From assembly GCA_031260455.1 (NCBI GenBank), contig JAIRJW010000055.1, positions 1 through 64,000 on the forward strand: DNA of 64,000 bases, given 5' to 3'. Below are positions 25,837-34,897 of this stretch, one piece after another. Each line of letters begins with the position of its first letter. The first letter of the stretch is position 1. Under the pieces are notes generated by a model. That model was not told where the DNA came from, made no database searches, and was given only the letters and a program-made list of their open reading frames with translations. The position numbers and the translations under genes are program-made. This stretch comes from Fluviicola sp. (lineage in GTDB: Bacteria > Bacteroidota > Bacteroidia > Flavobacteriales_D > Crocinitomicaceae).

Positions 25837-27729
25837 ATGACTGAAAATCAATATACTGAAGACAACATCCGGTCACTCGACTGGAAAGAACATATTCGAC
25901 TCCGGCCTGGTATGTATATCGGAAAATTGGGAGACGGTTCTGCAGCTGACGACGGGATTTACATTCTGGTGAAGGAGATTGTCGATAACTCTGTCGATGA
26001 ATTTGTGATGGGGAACGGGAAACGGATTGAGATCAAAGTGAAAGAAGGAAAAGTTGCCGTTCGGGATTATGGTCGCGGAATTCCGCTTGGGAAAGTGATT
26101 GATTGTGTTTCTCAGATCAATACGGGAGGAAAATACGACTCCAAAGCATTCAAGAAATCGGTAGGTTTGAACGGGGTTGGTACCAAGGCTGTGAATGCGC
26201 TTTCAGAGTACTTTATGGTGTATTCTGTTCGTGACGGTCAGAAAAAAGAAGCCGTGTTTTCACGTGGTGAAATTGTAGAAGATAAGCCGCTGGAGCCGAC
26301 AACCGAGGTAAACGGAACGTACTTTGAGTTCATTCCCGACGATATGATTTTTAAAAAATTCGGATTCCGGATGCCGTACCTGATCAAAATGATGTGGAAT
26401 TACTGTTATCTGAACCGCGGTTTGGTGATTCATTTCAATGGGGAGCGTTTCCAGTCAAAAGACGGGTTAAAAGATTTGCTTGAAGACAATATGGATGGCG
26501 ATCCGTTGTACCCGGTCATTCACCTGGAAGGCGAAGATATTGAAGTGGCATTTACCCATGGAAAAACATACGGGGAAGATTACTATTCGTTTGTAAACGG
26601 ACAGCATACCACGCAGGGAGGAACACATCAAAGTGCTTTCCGTGAAGCTGTGGCTAAAGTAATCCGTGATTTTTACAAAAAAGATTATGATGCTTCGGAT
26701 ATCCGTCAATCGATTGTGGCGGCTGTTTCCGTGAAAGTAATTGAGCCGGTATTTGAATCGCAGACAAAAACCAAGCTGGGATCACTGGAAATTGAACCGG
26801 GAGGAAAATCCATGCGTGCGTTTGTAAACGATTTCCTGAAGGATAAACTGGATAATTATCTCCACCGTCATCCGGAGATTGCAGATACGCTGGAAAAAAA
26901 AATCAGGCAATCGGAACGCGAACGGAAGGAACTTTCGGGAATCCGGAAACTGGCGCGTGATCGGGCGAAGAAAGCAAGTTTGCACAACAAAAAACTGCGT
27001 GATTGCCGGATTCATCTTACGGATCAGAAAGATGATAAGCGTGAAATGACGACGCTTTTTATTACTGAGGGAGATTCTGCGAGCGGGTCAATCACCAAAT
27101 CACGCGACGTGAATACGCAAGCTGTGTTCTCTTTGCGTGGTAAGCCCTTGAATTGCTATGGACTGACAAAAAAAGTGGTTTACGAAAATGAAGAATTCAA
27201 CCTGATTCAGGCAGCTTTGGATATCGAGGAAGACATGGATAACCTGCGTTACAATAACATTGTGATTGCAACTGATGCTGATGTTGATGGAATGCACATC
27301 CGGATGCTGTTGCTGACTTTCTTCCTGCAATTCTTCCCGGACTTAGTGAAGCGCAATCATGTGTATGTTTTGCAAACGCCTTTGTTCCGTGTTCGCAATA
27401 AGAAAAAAACAATTTATTGCTACTCGGAGGAAGAACGCCGGAATGCCATTGCTGAATTAGGGAAAAACCCGGAAATTACCCGGTTTAAAGGACTGGGGGA
27501 AATTTCCCCGGATGAATTCAAATACTTTATTGGTGACGATATCCGCCTGGAACCGGTGATGCTGACGAAAGATGCTTCAATTGATTCCATCTTGTCCTAT
27601 TTTATGGGTAAAAACACCCCGGAACGCCAGGACTTCATCATCGAAAATCTGCGTGTGGAAAAAGACGCTGAAGACGATTTGAAGAATTCCGGAGAAGACG
27701 ATGCGGAACTGATTGAGAAAGCATCCTGA
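25837..27729 (+). CDS. parE: DNA topoisomerase IV subunit B
   Basis: The protein has 630 residues. The GHKL ATPase domain has the expected boxes ([17 protein letters not shown], and [15 protein letters not shown] as the ATP lid). The transducer domain follows, then the TOPRIM domain with [19 protein letters not shown] and the C-terminal FKGLGEI. With parC it forms the topoisomerase that unlinks daughter chromosomes. ParE is chosen over GyrB because the partner downstream is a ParC-like A subunit and because of the length. Here a DUF1016 gene lies between parE and parC, 20 bases after the parE stop. Confidence 0.92.
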   Translation: MTENQYTEDNIRSLDWKEHIRLRPGMYIGKLGDGSAADDGIYILVKEIVDNSVDEFVMGNGKRIEIKVKEGKVAVRDYGRGIPLGKVIDCVSQINTGGKYDSKAFKKSVGLNGVGTKAVNALSEYFMVYSVRDGQKKEAVFSRGEIVEDKPLEPTTEVNGTYFEFIPDDMIFKKFGFRMPYLIKMMWNYCYLNRGLVIHFNGERFQSKDGLKDLLEDNMDGDPLYPVIHLEGEDIEVAFTHGKTYGEDYYSFVNGQHTTQGGTHQSAFREAVAKVIRDFYKKDYDASDIRQSIVAAVSVKVIEPVFESQTKTKLGSLEIEPGGKSMRAFVNDFLKDKLDNYLHRHPEIADTLEKKIRQSERERKELSGIRKLARDRAKKASLHNKKLRDCRIHLTDQKDDKREMTTLFITEGDSASGSITKSRDVNTQAVFSLRGKPLNCYGLTKKVVYENEEFNLIQAALDIEEDMDNLRYNNIVIATDADVDGMHIRMLLLTFFLQFFPDLVKRNHVYVLQTPLFRVRNKKKTIYCYSEEERRNAIAELGKNPEITRFKGLGEISPDEFKYFIGDDIRLEPVMLTKDASIDSILSYFMGKNTPERQDFIIENLRVEKDAEDDLKNSGEDDAELIEKAS

Positions 27730-27749
27730 GAAATCCGCATCGGAATTAA

Positions 27750-28424
27750 ATGGAGTTGATAACTGAAATAAAGCAAGTAGTTTACAATGCGCGGAAGCAT
27801 GCATATCAGGCTATTAATTCTGCAATGGTGGAAGCTTATTGGCAGATCGGCAGACGTATTGTGGAAGAAGAGCAGCAGGGGAGCGAGCGGGCTGCTTATG
27901 GAAAGGAAATCATTAAAAACCTTTCGGAAGAGCTGACAAAAGAATTCGGAAAAGGATTTTCGGAAAGAACGCTTCGGGAGTTCAGGCAATTTTACCTGTA
28001 TTTTTCAGATTTGGAGATTCAGCGAACACTGTTCGCCAAATTGAACTGGTCGCATTTTCAACGTGTGTTAAAAGTATCCGATGAAAAAGCACGTGAGTTT
28101 TATCTGACTGAAGCAGCTCAGAATATGTGGTCGGTGAGAACACTGGACCGAAATATTTCTACCTTGTATTATCAGCGCCTGATTTCCACACAGAAGAAAG
28201 AGCTGAATAATGATTTGAGTAAAGAGCCAATTGAAATAAAACAATACGACGGGTTTATCAAAAATCCTTCTGTACTGGAGTTTTTGAATCTGCCATCCGG
28301 TATGAGCTATACGGAAGAGCAATTTGAGAGTGCGTTGATCGACAATTTGCAAAAGTTCATTTTGGAAGTGAGCAGTTATTTGCGGCAAAATACCTTCCCT
28401 ATTTACCTACGGAGGAAGAATTGA
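27750..28424 (+). CDS. DUF1016 (YhcG-type) protein lacking its PDDEXK nuclease domain
   Basis: The protein has 224 residues. The DUF1016 N-terminal helical domain is intact: NSAMVEAYWQIGRRIVEEEQ, FSERTLREFRQFYLYF, LNWSHFQRVL and LDRNISTLYYQRL. The next conserved stretch begins FILEV near residue 204. At this point family members continue into a PDDEXK nuclease core of about 100 residues. That core is absent. The reading passes into the C-terminal tail in the wrong frame and stops after SSYLRQNTFPIYLRRKN. The tail in its proper frame is present at 28373. The product is probably inactive as a nuclease. It sits between parE and parC, cotranscribed with them. Confidence 0.85.
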   Translation: MELITEIKQVVYNARKHAYQAINSAMVEAYWQIGRRIVEEEQQGSERAAYGKEIIKNLSEELTKEFGKGFSERTLREFRQFYLYFSDLEIQRTLFAKLNWSHFQRVLKVSDEKAREFYLTEAAQNMWSVRTLDRNISTLYYQRLISTQKKELNNDLSKEPIEIKQYDGFIKNPSVLEFLNLPSGMSYTEEQFESALIDNLQKFILEVSSYLRQNTFPIYLRRKN

Positions 28425-28471
28425 TCGAAGAAATTGAAAGAGAAAAATTGAAGTTCAAACTAAATAACTAA
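28373..28471 (+). pseudogene. Detached C-terminal tail of the DUF1016 nuclease
   Basis: In the +2 frame relative to the truncated gene, QLFAAKYLPYLPTEEELIEE is followed by IEREKLKFKLNN and a TAA. This is the usual C terminus of DUF1016 proteins (LFA-KYLPYLPTEEEL). The deletion that removed the nuclease core has its junction between about 28365 and 28375. Confidence 0.8.
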
Positions 28472-28479
28472 GAACGGCA

Positions 28480-31209
28480 ATGAGTGAAGACGAAATCGGA
28501 CCGGCAGATCCGGAAAACGAAAATGAGGATACAGGAAAAGAAGGAGATGATGCGTCTTCTTTCACACCGGATGATTACAGGCACACGGACGAAAATATCA
28601 TTCCGCTCGGAGGATTGTATGAAAACTGGTTCCTGGATTATGCTTCGTATGTAATTCTTGAACGTGCAGTTCCTTCCCTGTTTGACGGATTTAAACCCGT
28701 GCAGCGGCGTATTCTCCATTCCATGAAGGAACTGGACGATGGCCGCTACAACAAAGTGGCGAACATCATTGGGAATACGATGAAGTATCACCCGCATGGA
28801 GATGCTTCCATCGGGGATGCACTGGTTCAGCTCGGACAGAAAGATTTGCTGATCGACTGCCAGGGAAACTGGGGGAATACACTGACCGGTGATGGTGCAG
28901 CGGCTCCGCGTTATATCGAAGCACGTTTGTCCAAATTTGCCAGCCACGTGGTCTTCAACCCAAAAACAACCAAATGGCTCCTGAGCTATGACGGACGAAA
29001 TAAAGAACCGGAAGACCTCCCTGTAAAATTCCCGATCCTGCTGGCACAAGGGGCAGAAGGAATTGCGGTGGGAATGGCCTGCAAAATTCTGCCGCACAAC
29101 TTTATCGAACTCATTGATCAGTCGGTTAATCACCTGAGAGGAAAGAAAGTGGAAATTTTCCCGGATTTTCTGAACGGAGGAATGGCTGATTTTACCAACT
29201 ACAACGATGGTTTGAGAGGAGGAAAGGTACGTATCCGGGCAAAGATCAAAAAGACCGATAACAAAACCCTGGTTATTAATGAAATTCCTTTTGGTTGTAC
29301 GACTTCTTCGTTGATTGAATCCGTTATTAAGGCCAACGATAAAGGAAAGATCAAGGTCAAGAAAATAGAAGATAATACCGCTTCCGAAGCAGAGATTGTG
29401 ATTCACTTGGCACCGGGAGTTTCCCCAGATAAAACTATTGATGCGCTCTATGCATTTACTGATTGTGAAGTTTCGATTTCTCCGAATGCTTCGATCATTG
29501 ACAGCAATACACCGCGTTTTATGGGTGTTTCCGAAATTCTGAAAACGAATACGGATAATACTGTTCAGCTGTTGAAGCTGGAACTGGAGATTCGCCTGGA
29601 AGAGCTGGAAGCTCAATGGCACTTTTCAACCCTGGAAAAAATCTTTATCCGGGAGGAAATGTATATCGACTTTAAGCTGTATTCTGATAAGGAAGGGCTT
29701 TTCAAGTATATGTACGATCGTTTCAAACCGTTCAAAAAGCAGTTTGTCCGGGAAATTGCAGATGAAGACTTACAGCGACTGACACAGATCCCGATGATCC
29801 GGATTACGCGTTTTGACTCTGATAAAGCGGATGAATTGATCGCAAAACTGGAGGCTGAGATGGAAGAGGTGAAGAAGGATCTCGAAAACCTCATTGAATA
29901 TGCCATCGAGTACTACAAAGACCTGAAAAAGCGGTTTGGAGCAGGAAAAGAGCGCAAAACGGAAATGAAAGTCTTTGATAACATTGCTGCAACGAAGGTA
30001 ATTATCGCCAATCGTAAGTTGTATGTGGATGTGGAAGAAGGATTCATTGGCTGGGGCTTGAAAAAAACCGAAGCAGTCAATGATTGTTCCGAAATCGACG
30101 ACGTCATTATCTTCTTCAATACCGGGAAATTTATCGTCACAAAAGTGGCCGAGAAGAAATTTGTCGGGAAGGGAATTGTGCATGCAGATGTGTGGAAAAA
30201 AGGAGATAAACGAACCATTTATCACGTGATGTACCAGGATGGTGCCGGAGGAGCAACGATGATGAAACGCTTTTTCGTCAATTCAGTAATCCGCGATACA
30301 GAATACGACCTGACCCGGGGAATCAAAGGATCGAAATTGCTGTATTTCTCTGTGCATCCAAACGGAGAACGGGAAGTAGTTACCGTGATGCTCCGCCCGC
30401 GCCCGCATTTGAAACGTTTGCGTTTTGATATCGACCTGGGAGATTTGCTCATTAAAGGTCGTCAATCATCCGGGAACCGTGTGACGAAAGAGATTGTACA
30501 GAAAATTACGCAGAAAGAAGTTGGAGGCTCCACACTGGCTGCACGCAAAATTTGGTATGACATGGTTGTTGGGCGTCTGAATGATGAAGGAAGAGGAAAA
30601 TTCCTCGGATCTTTCAAAGGAGAAGACCGCATTCTGACCTTATATAAAAACGGCGAATACCGTCTGTCGACATTCGATCTGGCAAACCACTTTGATGAAG
30701 ACATGATTCATATTGAGAAATGGATGCCGGACAGACCAATTTCAGCAGTTTATTACGACGGTGAAAAAGATTTACATTATGTAAAACGGTTCACTTGTGA
30801 GATTACAAGTGATAAGCGCGTAACCTATATTTCGGAAAGTGAGGGATCGCATTTGGATTGCGTTTCAACTGCTTACAGACCGGTAATCCGGATCGTGTAC
30901 AACAAGTTACTGAAGGAAACAAAAAACCTTCCGGACAACGAGGTCTCACTGGCTGATTTTATCGACGTGAAAGGAATGAAAGCGCAGGGGAATCAGTTGA
31001 CGAAGCTGAAGGTGAAAGAGGTTGTTCTGACACACGCTATTGAAGGCGTGGAGCCCTGGCCGGATGAAACTCCTTTGGAGCTGGATCTGGGAAATCCAGA
31101 CGACGAAGTCAGAAATGAACTAACGGATGGAGAAAGTCCGACCATAGAATGGGATCTGACAAATAATTCGGACGAAGAGGAGAACCCGGATCAACCAACA
31201 TTATTTTAA
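28480..31209 (+). CDS. parC: DNA topoisomerase IV subunit A
   Basis: The protein has 909 residues. After an acidic N-terminal extension of about 40 residues, the A-subunit core runs VILERAVPSLFDGFKPVQRR, HPHGDASIGDAL and the catalytic Tyr145 in APRYIEARL. A coiled-coil gate follows (EEVKKDLENLIEYAIEYYKD). The C-terminal part is beta-rich and ends in an acidic tail (NSDEEENPDQPTLF). It pairs with ParE, cutting and rejoining DNA. The start is 55 bases after the truncated DUF1016 stop and 9 after its detached tail. A strong terminator follows. Confidence 0.93.
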   Translation: MSEDEIGPADPENENEDTGKEGDDASSFTPDDYRHTDENIIPLGGLYENWFLDYASYVILERAVPSLFDGFKPVQRRILHSMKELDDGRYNKVANIIGNTMKYHPHGDASIGDALVQLGQKDLLIDCQGNWGNTLTGDGAAAPRYIEARLSKFASHVVFNPKTTKWLLSYDGRNKEPEDLPVKFPILLAQGAEGIAVGMACKILPHNFIELIDQSVNHLRGKKVEIFPDFLNGGMADFTNYNDGLRGGKVRIRAKIKKTDNKTLVINEIPFGCTTSSLIESVIKANDKGKIKVKKIEDNTASEAEIVIHLAPGVSPDKTIDALYAFTDCEVSISPNASIIDSNTPRFMGVSEILKTNTDNTVQLLKLELEIRLEELEAQWHFSTLEKIFIREEMYIDFKLYSDKEGLFKYMYDRFKPFKKQFVREIADEDLQRLTQIPMIRITRFDSDKADELIAKLEAEMEEVKKDLENLIEYAIEYYKDLKKRFGAGKERKTEMKVFDNIAATKVIIANRKLYVDVEEGFIGWGLKKTEAVNDCSEIDDVIIFFNTGKFIVTKVAEKKFVGKGIVHADVWKKGDKRTIYHVMYQDGAGGATMMKRFFVNSVIRDTEYDLTRGIKGSKLLYFSVHPNGEREVVTVMLRPRPHLKRLRFDIDLGDLLIKGRQSSGNRVTKEIVQKITQKEVGGSTLAARKIWYDMVVGRLNDEGRGKFLGSFKGEDRILTLYKNGEYRLSTFDLANHFDEDMIHIEKWMPDRPISAVYYDGEKDLHYVKRFTCEITSDKRVTYISESEGSHLDCVSTAYRPVIRIVYNKLLKETKNLPDNEVSLADFIDVKGMKAQGNQLTKLKVKEVVLTHAIEGVEPWPDETPLELDLGNPDDEVRNELTDGESPTIEWDLTNNSDEEENPDQPTLF

Positions 31210-31214
31210 TATGG

Positions 31215-31242
31215 AAAAGGCAGAATCAATCTGCCTTTTTTG
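31215..31242 (+). terminator. Intrinsic terminator of the parE-parC operon
   Basis: AAAAGGCAGA pairs perfectly with TCTGCCTTTT around a 5-base loop and runs into a T tract. Confidence 0.9.
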
Positions 31243-31268
31243 TATTTTACTACTAAAAATTGAACAGG

Positions 31269-32069
31269 ATGCGAGTTTCAGGAAAAACGTTTATTGTTAC
31301 CGGTGGAGGAGCGGGAATGGGGCGCGAGCTGGTACTTCAGCTATTGCAAAAAGGCGGACGTGTTGCTGCGGTGGATATCAACTCGAAAGCGCTGGAAGAA
31401 CTAAAATCAATTGCCGGAAGCGGTGTTACCGAGCTGTCGCTTCATGTTTTGGATATCAATGACCGCGAAGCAGTAGCGAAATTGCCGGAAGAAGTGGTCG
31501 CCGTTCATGGCACACTGGACGGCCTGTTTAATAATGCTGGGATCATTCAGCCTTTTGTTCGAATCAATGACCTGGATTTCAAAGATATTGAACGTGTGAT
31601 GCATATCAATTTCTACGGATTATTGTATTTAACCAAGGCATGTTTGCCGTATCTGCTGCAACGTCCGGAAGCACATATTGTTAATACGTCAAGTATGGGG
31701 GGATTTTTACCGGTTCCTGGACAGGGAATTTACGGGGCCTCCAAAGCGGCAGTGAAATTACTGACCGAAGCATTGTATGCCGAATTACTTCCTACGAAGA
31801 TACGTGTTACAGTTGTTTTTCCGGGAGCAGTCGGAACTGAGATTACAAAAAACTCAGGTGTTGAAATCAAAATGAATGCGGGTAAGGAGCAGAAAGTATC
31901 TAAAACGCTTTCTCCTGTGAAAGCAGCTTCGGTCATCATTTCCGGAATGGAGAAAAACAAATTTCGCGTTCTGGTAGGAAATGATGCAAAATTCATGGAT
32001 TTTCTGTATCGTTTAAATCCGAAATTTGCGACGAAGTTCATCCAGAAACAAATGAAAGATTTGCTATAA
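31269..32069 (+). CDS. Short-chain dehydrogenase/reductase
   Basis: The protein has 266 residues from the ATG at 31269 (MRVSGKTFIVTGGG). An in-frame TTG at 31260 would add three residues and is less likely. The SDR marks are complete: the NAD(P)-binding TGGGAGMG near residue 11, NNAG near 88, the catalytic Ser in VNTSSMGG, and Tyr155/Lys159 in YGASK. The substrate cannot be read. The C terminus (FLYRLNPKFATKFIQKQMKD) resembles SDRs acting on lipid or membrane-near substrates, and it converges on a fatty acid desaturase, but a functional link is inference. Confidence 0.88.
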   Translation: MRVSGKTFIVTGGGAGMGRELVLQLLQKGGRVAAVDINSKALEELKSIAGSGVTELSLHVLDINDREAVAKLPEEVVAVHGTLDGLFNNAGIIQPFVRINDLDFKDIERVMHINFYGLLYLTKACLPYLLQRPEAHIVNTSSMGGFLPVPGQGIYGASKAAVKLLTEALYAELLPTKIRVTVVFPGAVGTEITKNSGVEIKMNAGKEQKVSKTLSPVKAASVIISGMEKNKFRVLVGNDAKFMDFLYRLNPKFATKFIQKQMKDLL

Positions 32070-32119
32070 AATAGTTTTTCTTCAGGTAAAAAAATATGCT
32101 TTTTGATATACAATTTCAA

Positions 32120-33187
32120 TCAGGCTCTTCCCAAACGTTTCATGTGCCTGAAGTGAGAAGCCAGAGCTTTTCGGGTACTTGGATAAGAATAGTAATCAAC
32201 GCCATATTCCGCACAGGTTTTCTCTACGATTTTTTGGATGACTGGATAGTGAACATGTGAAATACACGGGAACAAATGGTGTTCAACCTGGTAATTCAAA
32301 CCTCCTACAAACCAGCTCACCACTTTGTTGTCAACGGCAAAATCACTTGTAGTGGATAGTTGATGTACAGCCCATTCGTTTTCTATTGATAATTCCTGGC
32401 AGTGGCAATGCTCGAATTCCACGTTTTCAACCACGTGAGCCAATTGGAATACAAAAGACATCGTCAGTCCAAGCATCATGTGCATTAGGACGAAACCAAG
32501 AATGGTCCAGCCGGTTCCCCATACAAAAGCGGGGAGAACGAGGTATAAGCCGAAATAAATAATTCGGGTTACCCAGAACATGATGTGATCTATCAGTTTC
32601 ATTTTCCCTACTTCAATGTTAAAACGGGAACCTAAGATATAATCCTCAAAATCCTTTACCAATACCCAATAGATGGTAGAAATTCCATACAGGAATGGCA
32701 GGTAAATGTGTTGAAAGCGGTGTGCTTTATGGCGTGGCTGCGATTCACACATACGTAAAAGCGGGGTTTTGGCAATATCATCGTCAATTCCGTCTATGTT
32801 GGTGTAAGTGTGATGTACCAGATTGTGCTTTTGTCGCCACATGAAGGAATCACTCCCCAGTGCATTCATCGACAGTCCGAAAAAATAGTTCACGTTTTTC
32901 TTTTTGGAAAATGCTTCGTGGCAGGCATCGTGCATGATGTTAAATCCGACCAAAGCCTGAACAAAACCTAAGAATGAAGCCAGAATCAGGGCAAGGTATC
33001 CCGGAATCGGGAACAGCATGATTGTCAAATAGATTGCAATATAGACGGAGATGATAATGGCGGTTTTCACATACAGTTTCCAGTTCCCGGAAGTATCCAG
33101 TTGATTTTCATCAAAATAATTCTGAACCGATTTTCGCAATATAGAGAAAAATTCGCTTTGTGGTTTGGAAAATTGAACTTTTTTCAA
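32120..33187 (-). CDS. Fatty acid desaturase (acyl-CoA/linoleoyl-CoA desaturase-like)
   Basis: The protein has 355 residues. Three histidine boxes bind the di-iron centre: HDACHEAF, HNLVHHTYTN and QVEHHLFP. Four hydrophobic stretches (about residues 45-70, 75-95, 195-220 and 225-245) form the membrane part. The QVEHH third box is typical of front-end (delta-5/delta-6 type) desaturases, but no cytochrome b5 domain is attached, so electrons must come from another protein. It introduces double bonds into membrane acyl chains. A -7 box lies 25 bases upstream. Confidence 0.9.
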   Translation of the reverse strand: MKKVQFSKPQSEFFSILRKSVQNYFDENQLDTSGNWKLYVKTAIIISVYIAIYLTIMLFPIPGYLALILASFLGFVQALVGFNIMHDACHEAFSKKKNVNYFFGLSMNALGSDSFMWRQKHNLVHHTYTNIDGIDDDIAKTPLLRMCESQPRHKAHRFQHIYLPFLYGISTIYWVLVKDFEDYILGSRFNIEVGKMKLIDHIMFWVTRIIYFGLYLVLPAFVWGTGWTILGFVLMHMMLGLTMSFVFQLAHVVENVEFEHCHCQELSIENEWAVHQLSTTSDFAVDNKVVSWFVGGLNYQVEHHLFPCISHVHYPVIQKIVEKTCAEYGVDYYSYPSTRKALASHFRHMKRLGRA

Positions 33188-33212
33188 ATGATTTGAATTT
33201 TAATTAGTTGTG

Positions 33213-33220
33213 CAAAGCTA
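33213..33220 (-). promoter_or_regulatory. -7 box (TAGCTTTG) for the desaturase gene
   Basis: The minus strand reads TAGCTTTG, which fits TAnnTTTG, 25 bases before the start. Confidence 0.5.
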
Positions 33221-33341
33221 AAAAAATATTGATTCAGAGGAAGATTAATTAATTGATGAATCAATAAATTTAAGGACCTGATATTGTTCGGAAGAAACAT
33301 TGTTGATTGCCTTTTGGCTTTCAAAAACCTGATTATTTGTG

Positions 33342-33349
33342 TATCTTTG
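33342..33349 (+). promoter_or_regulatory. -7 box (TATCTTTG) for rocD
   Basis: TATCTTTG fits TAnnTTTG. A TTTTGG lies about 25 bases upstream, slightly far for a -33. The leader is about 80 bases and holds the paired repeat at 33360-33409. Confidence 0.5.
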
Positions 33350-33359
33350 TTGCTCTCAG

Positions 33360-33409
33360 GGATGATTTCTCTCCCGCAACTGCAAAAGAGGAAAGGATGA
33401 TTACTCTCC
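33360..33409 (+). promoter_or_regulatory. Tandem repeat hairpins in the rocD leader
   Basis: GGATGATTTCTCTCC (33360-33374) and GGATGATTACTCTCC (33395-33409) are 35 bases apart and differ at one position. Each can close a short hairpin by pairing GGA with TCC, the first one extended to GGGA/TCCC. Two nearly identical hairpins in a 5' leader suggest a binding site for a protein or ligand. I match it to no known riboswitch. Confidence 0.4.
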
Positions 33410-33437
33410 GTGACGAGTAATATTAAAAAATAATATT

Positions 33438-34679
33438 ATGGTAACATTAGACAAATTGTCATCAGAAGAATTGATGCAATTAGAAGACCGCTATGGGGCG
33501 CATAATTACCATCCACTTCCTGTTGTGCTTTCAAAAGGAAAAGGAGTATACGTCTGGGACGTGGAGGGAAAAAAATACTTTGATTTTCTTTCGGCATATT
33601 CTGCAGTAAACCAGGGACATTGCCATCCGAAGATCGTGAAGGCACTAACAGACCAGGCTCAGATTCTGACGTTGACTTCGCGGGCATTTTATAATGACAC
33701 GCTGGGAGTGTACGAGAAATTCGTGGCAGAATATTTTGGTTATGACAAAGTACTTCCGATGAATACCGGAGCCGAAGCAGTTGAAACGGCGATTAAAATT
33801 GCCCGTAAATGGGGATATGAGAAGAAAGGGGTAGCGGAAAATCAGGCGCAGATTATTGTTTGCGAGCAAAACTTCCACGGGAGAACAACGACGATTATCT
33901 CTTTTTCCAGCGATCTGGATGCTAATGCGAACTTCGGTCCGTTCACTCCGGGATTTATCCGCATTCCTTATAATGATCTGGAAGCATTGGCAGAAGCGGC
34001 GAAGCAACCGAATGTAATTGGATTTTTGGTGGAACCGGTTCAAGGTGAAGCAGGAGTTTATGTCCCGAATGACGGCTACCTGAGTGGAGCTAAAGAAATA
34101 TGTGAAGAGTATCAGATTTTGTTCATTGCCGATGAAGTTCAGACAGGAATTGCCCGTACGGGAAAATTGCTGGCAGTGGATCATGAAAATGTGAAGCCGG
34201 ATATCCTGATTCTCGGGAAGGCAATTTCAGGGGGTGTTTACCCGGTATCTGCAGTCTTCGCTAACGATGAGATCATGATGGTGATCAAGCCGGGACAACA
34301 CGGATCAACATTCGGTGGAAATCCGCTGGCAGCGAAAGTAGCTGTTGCGGCACTGGAAGTGGTTCAGGATGAGAAACTGGCTGAAAATGCTGAATATCTG
34401 GGAAACTTGTTCCGTGAGAAGATGAACGGAATCATTGGAAAAACGGATTTGGTTGTCAAAGTGCGTGGAAAAGGATTGCTGAATGCAATTATCGTGAACG
34501 ACACTCCGGATAGCAAAACCGCCTGGAATCTGTGTGTTGAGCTGAAGAACAATGGCCTGTTGGCAAAACCGACACATGGAAACATTATTCGTTTTGCACC
34601 GCCATTGGTTATGACAGAAGAGCAGTTGCTGGAATGCGTTGCGATTATTGAAAAAACAATCCTGGCATTTAAAAAATAA
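33438..34679 (+). CDS. rocD: Ornithine aminotransferase
   Basis: The protein has 413 residues and belongs to the class III PLP aminotransferases. The N terminus [20 protein letters not shown] is characteristic of ornithine aminotransferases. The PLP lysine is Lys261 in [10 protein letters not shown], with the preceding [14 protein letters not shown] and the later [11 protein letters not shown]. It transfers the delta-amino group of ornithine to 2-oxoglutarate, giving glutamate semialdehyde, and links arginine and proline metabolism. It is a single gene with its own promoter, a repeat-bearing leader, and a strong terminator. An arginase-family enzyme elsewhere in the window (15973) could feed ornithine to it, though its substrate is not certain. 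Confidence 0.93.
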   Translation: MVTLDKLSSEELMQLEDRYGAHNYHPLPVVLSKGKGVYVWDVEGKKYFDFLSAYSAVNQGHCHPKIVKALTDQAQILTLTSRAFYNDTLGVYEKFVAEYFGYDKVLPMNTGAEAVETAIKIARKWGYEKKGVAENQAQIIVCEQNFHGRTTTIISFSSDLDANANFGPFTPGFIRIPYNDLEALAEAAKQPNVIGFLVEPVQGEAGVYVPNDGYLSGAKEICEEYQILFIADEVQTGIARTGKLLAVDHENVKPDILILGKAISGGVYPVSAVFANDEIMMVIKPGQHGSTFGGNPLAAKVAVAALEVVQDEKLAENAEYLGNLFREKMNGIIGKTDLVVKVRGKGLLNAIIVNDTPDSKTAWNLCVELKNNGLLAKPTHGNIIRFAPPLVMTEEQLLECVAIIEKTILAFKK

Positions 34680-34703
34680 GTTCAGCAGGATCAGGATAAT
34701 TGA

Positions 34704-34744
34704 AAAATCCTCCGTTCGTCCGGGCGAATCGGGGGATTTTTTTT
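34704..34744 (+). terminator. Intrinsic terminator of rocD
   Basis: AAATCCTCCGTTCG pairs with CGAATCGGGGGATTT (one mismatch) and is followed by eight T's. Confidence 0.88.
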
Positions 34745-34867
34745 GAGTTTGATTATTTTCGGCAAAAAATCTAACGAAGTAGAAACCAAAAAGACGCATA
34801 ACAAAGAAATTAGATAAATTTAAACAGGCTCTAACACCGGAATACCGTTTCTGTATTGAGCATTAAT

Positions 34868-34875
34868 TATATTTG
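34868..34875 (+). promoter_or_regulatory. -7 box (TATATTTG) for the phosphohexomutase gene
   Basis: TATATTTG fits TAnnTTTG and is 22 bases before the TTG start at 34898. Confidence 0.5.
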
Positions 34876-34897
34876 AACACTTAAAAATTGAATTGAT

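Noticed and set aside
33350..33437. Mini-ykkC (guanidine-II) riboswitch in the rocD leader
   Set aside because: There are two small hairpins, but the loops lack the ACGR signature of that class.
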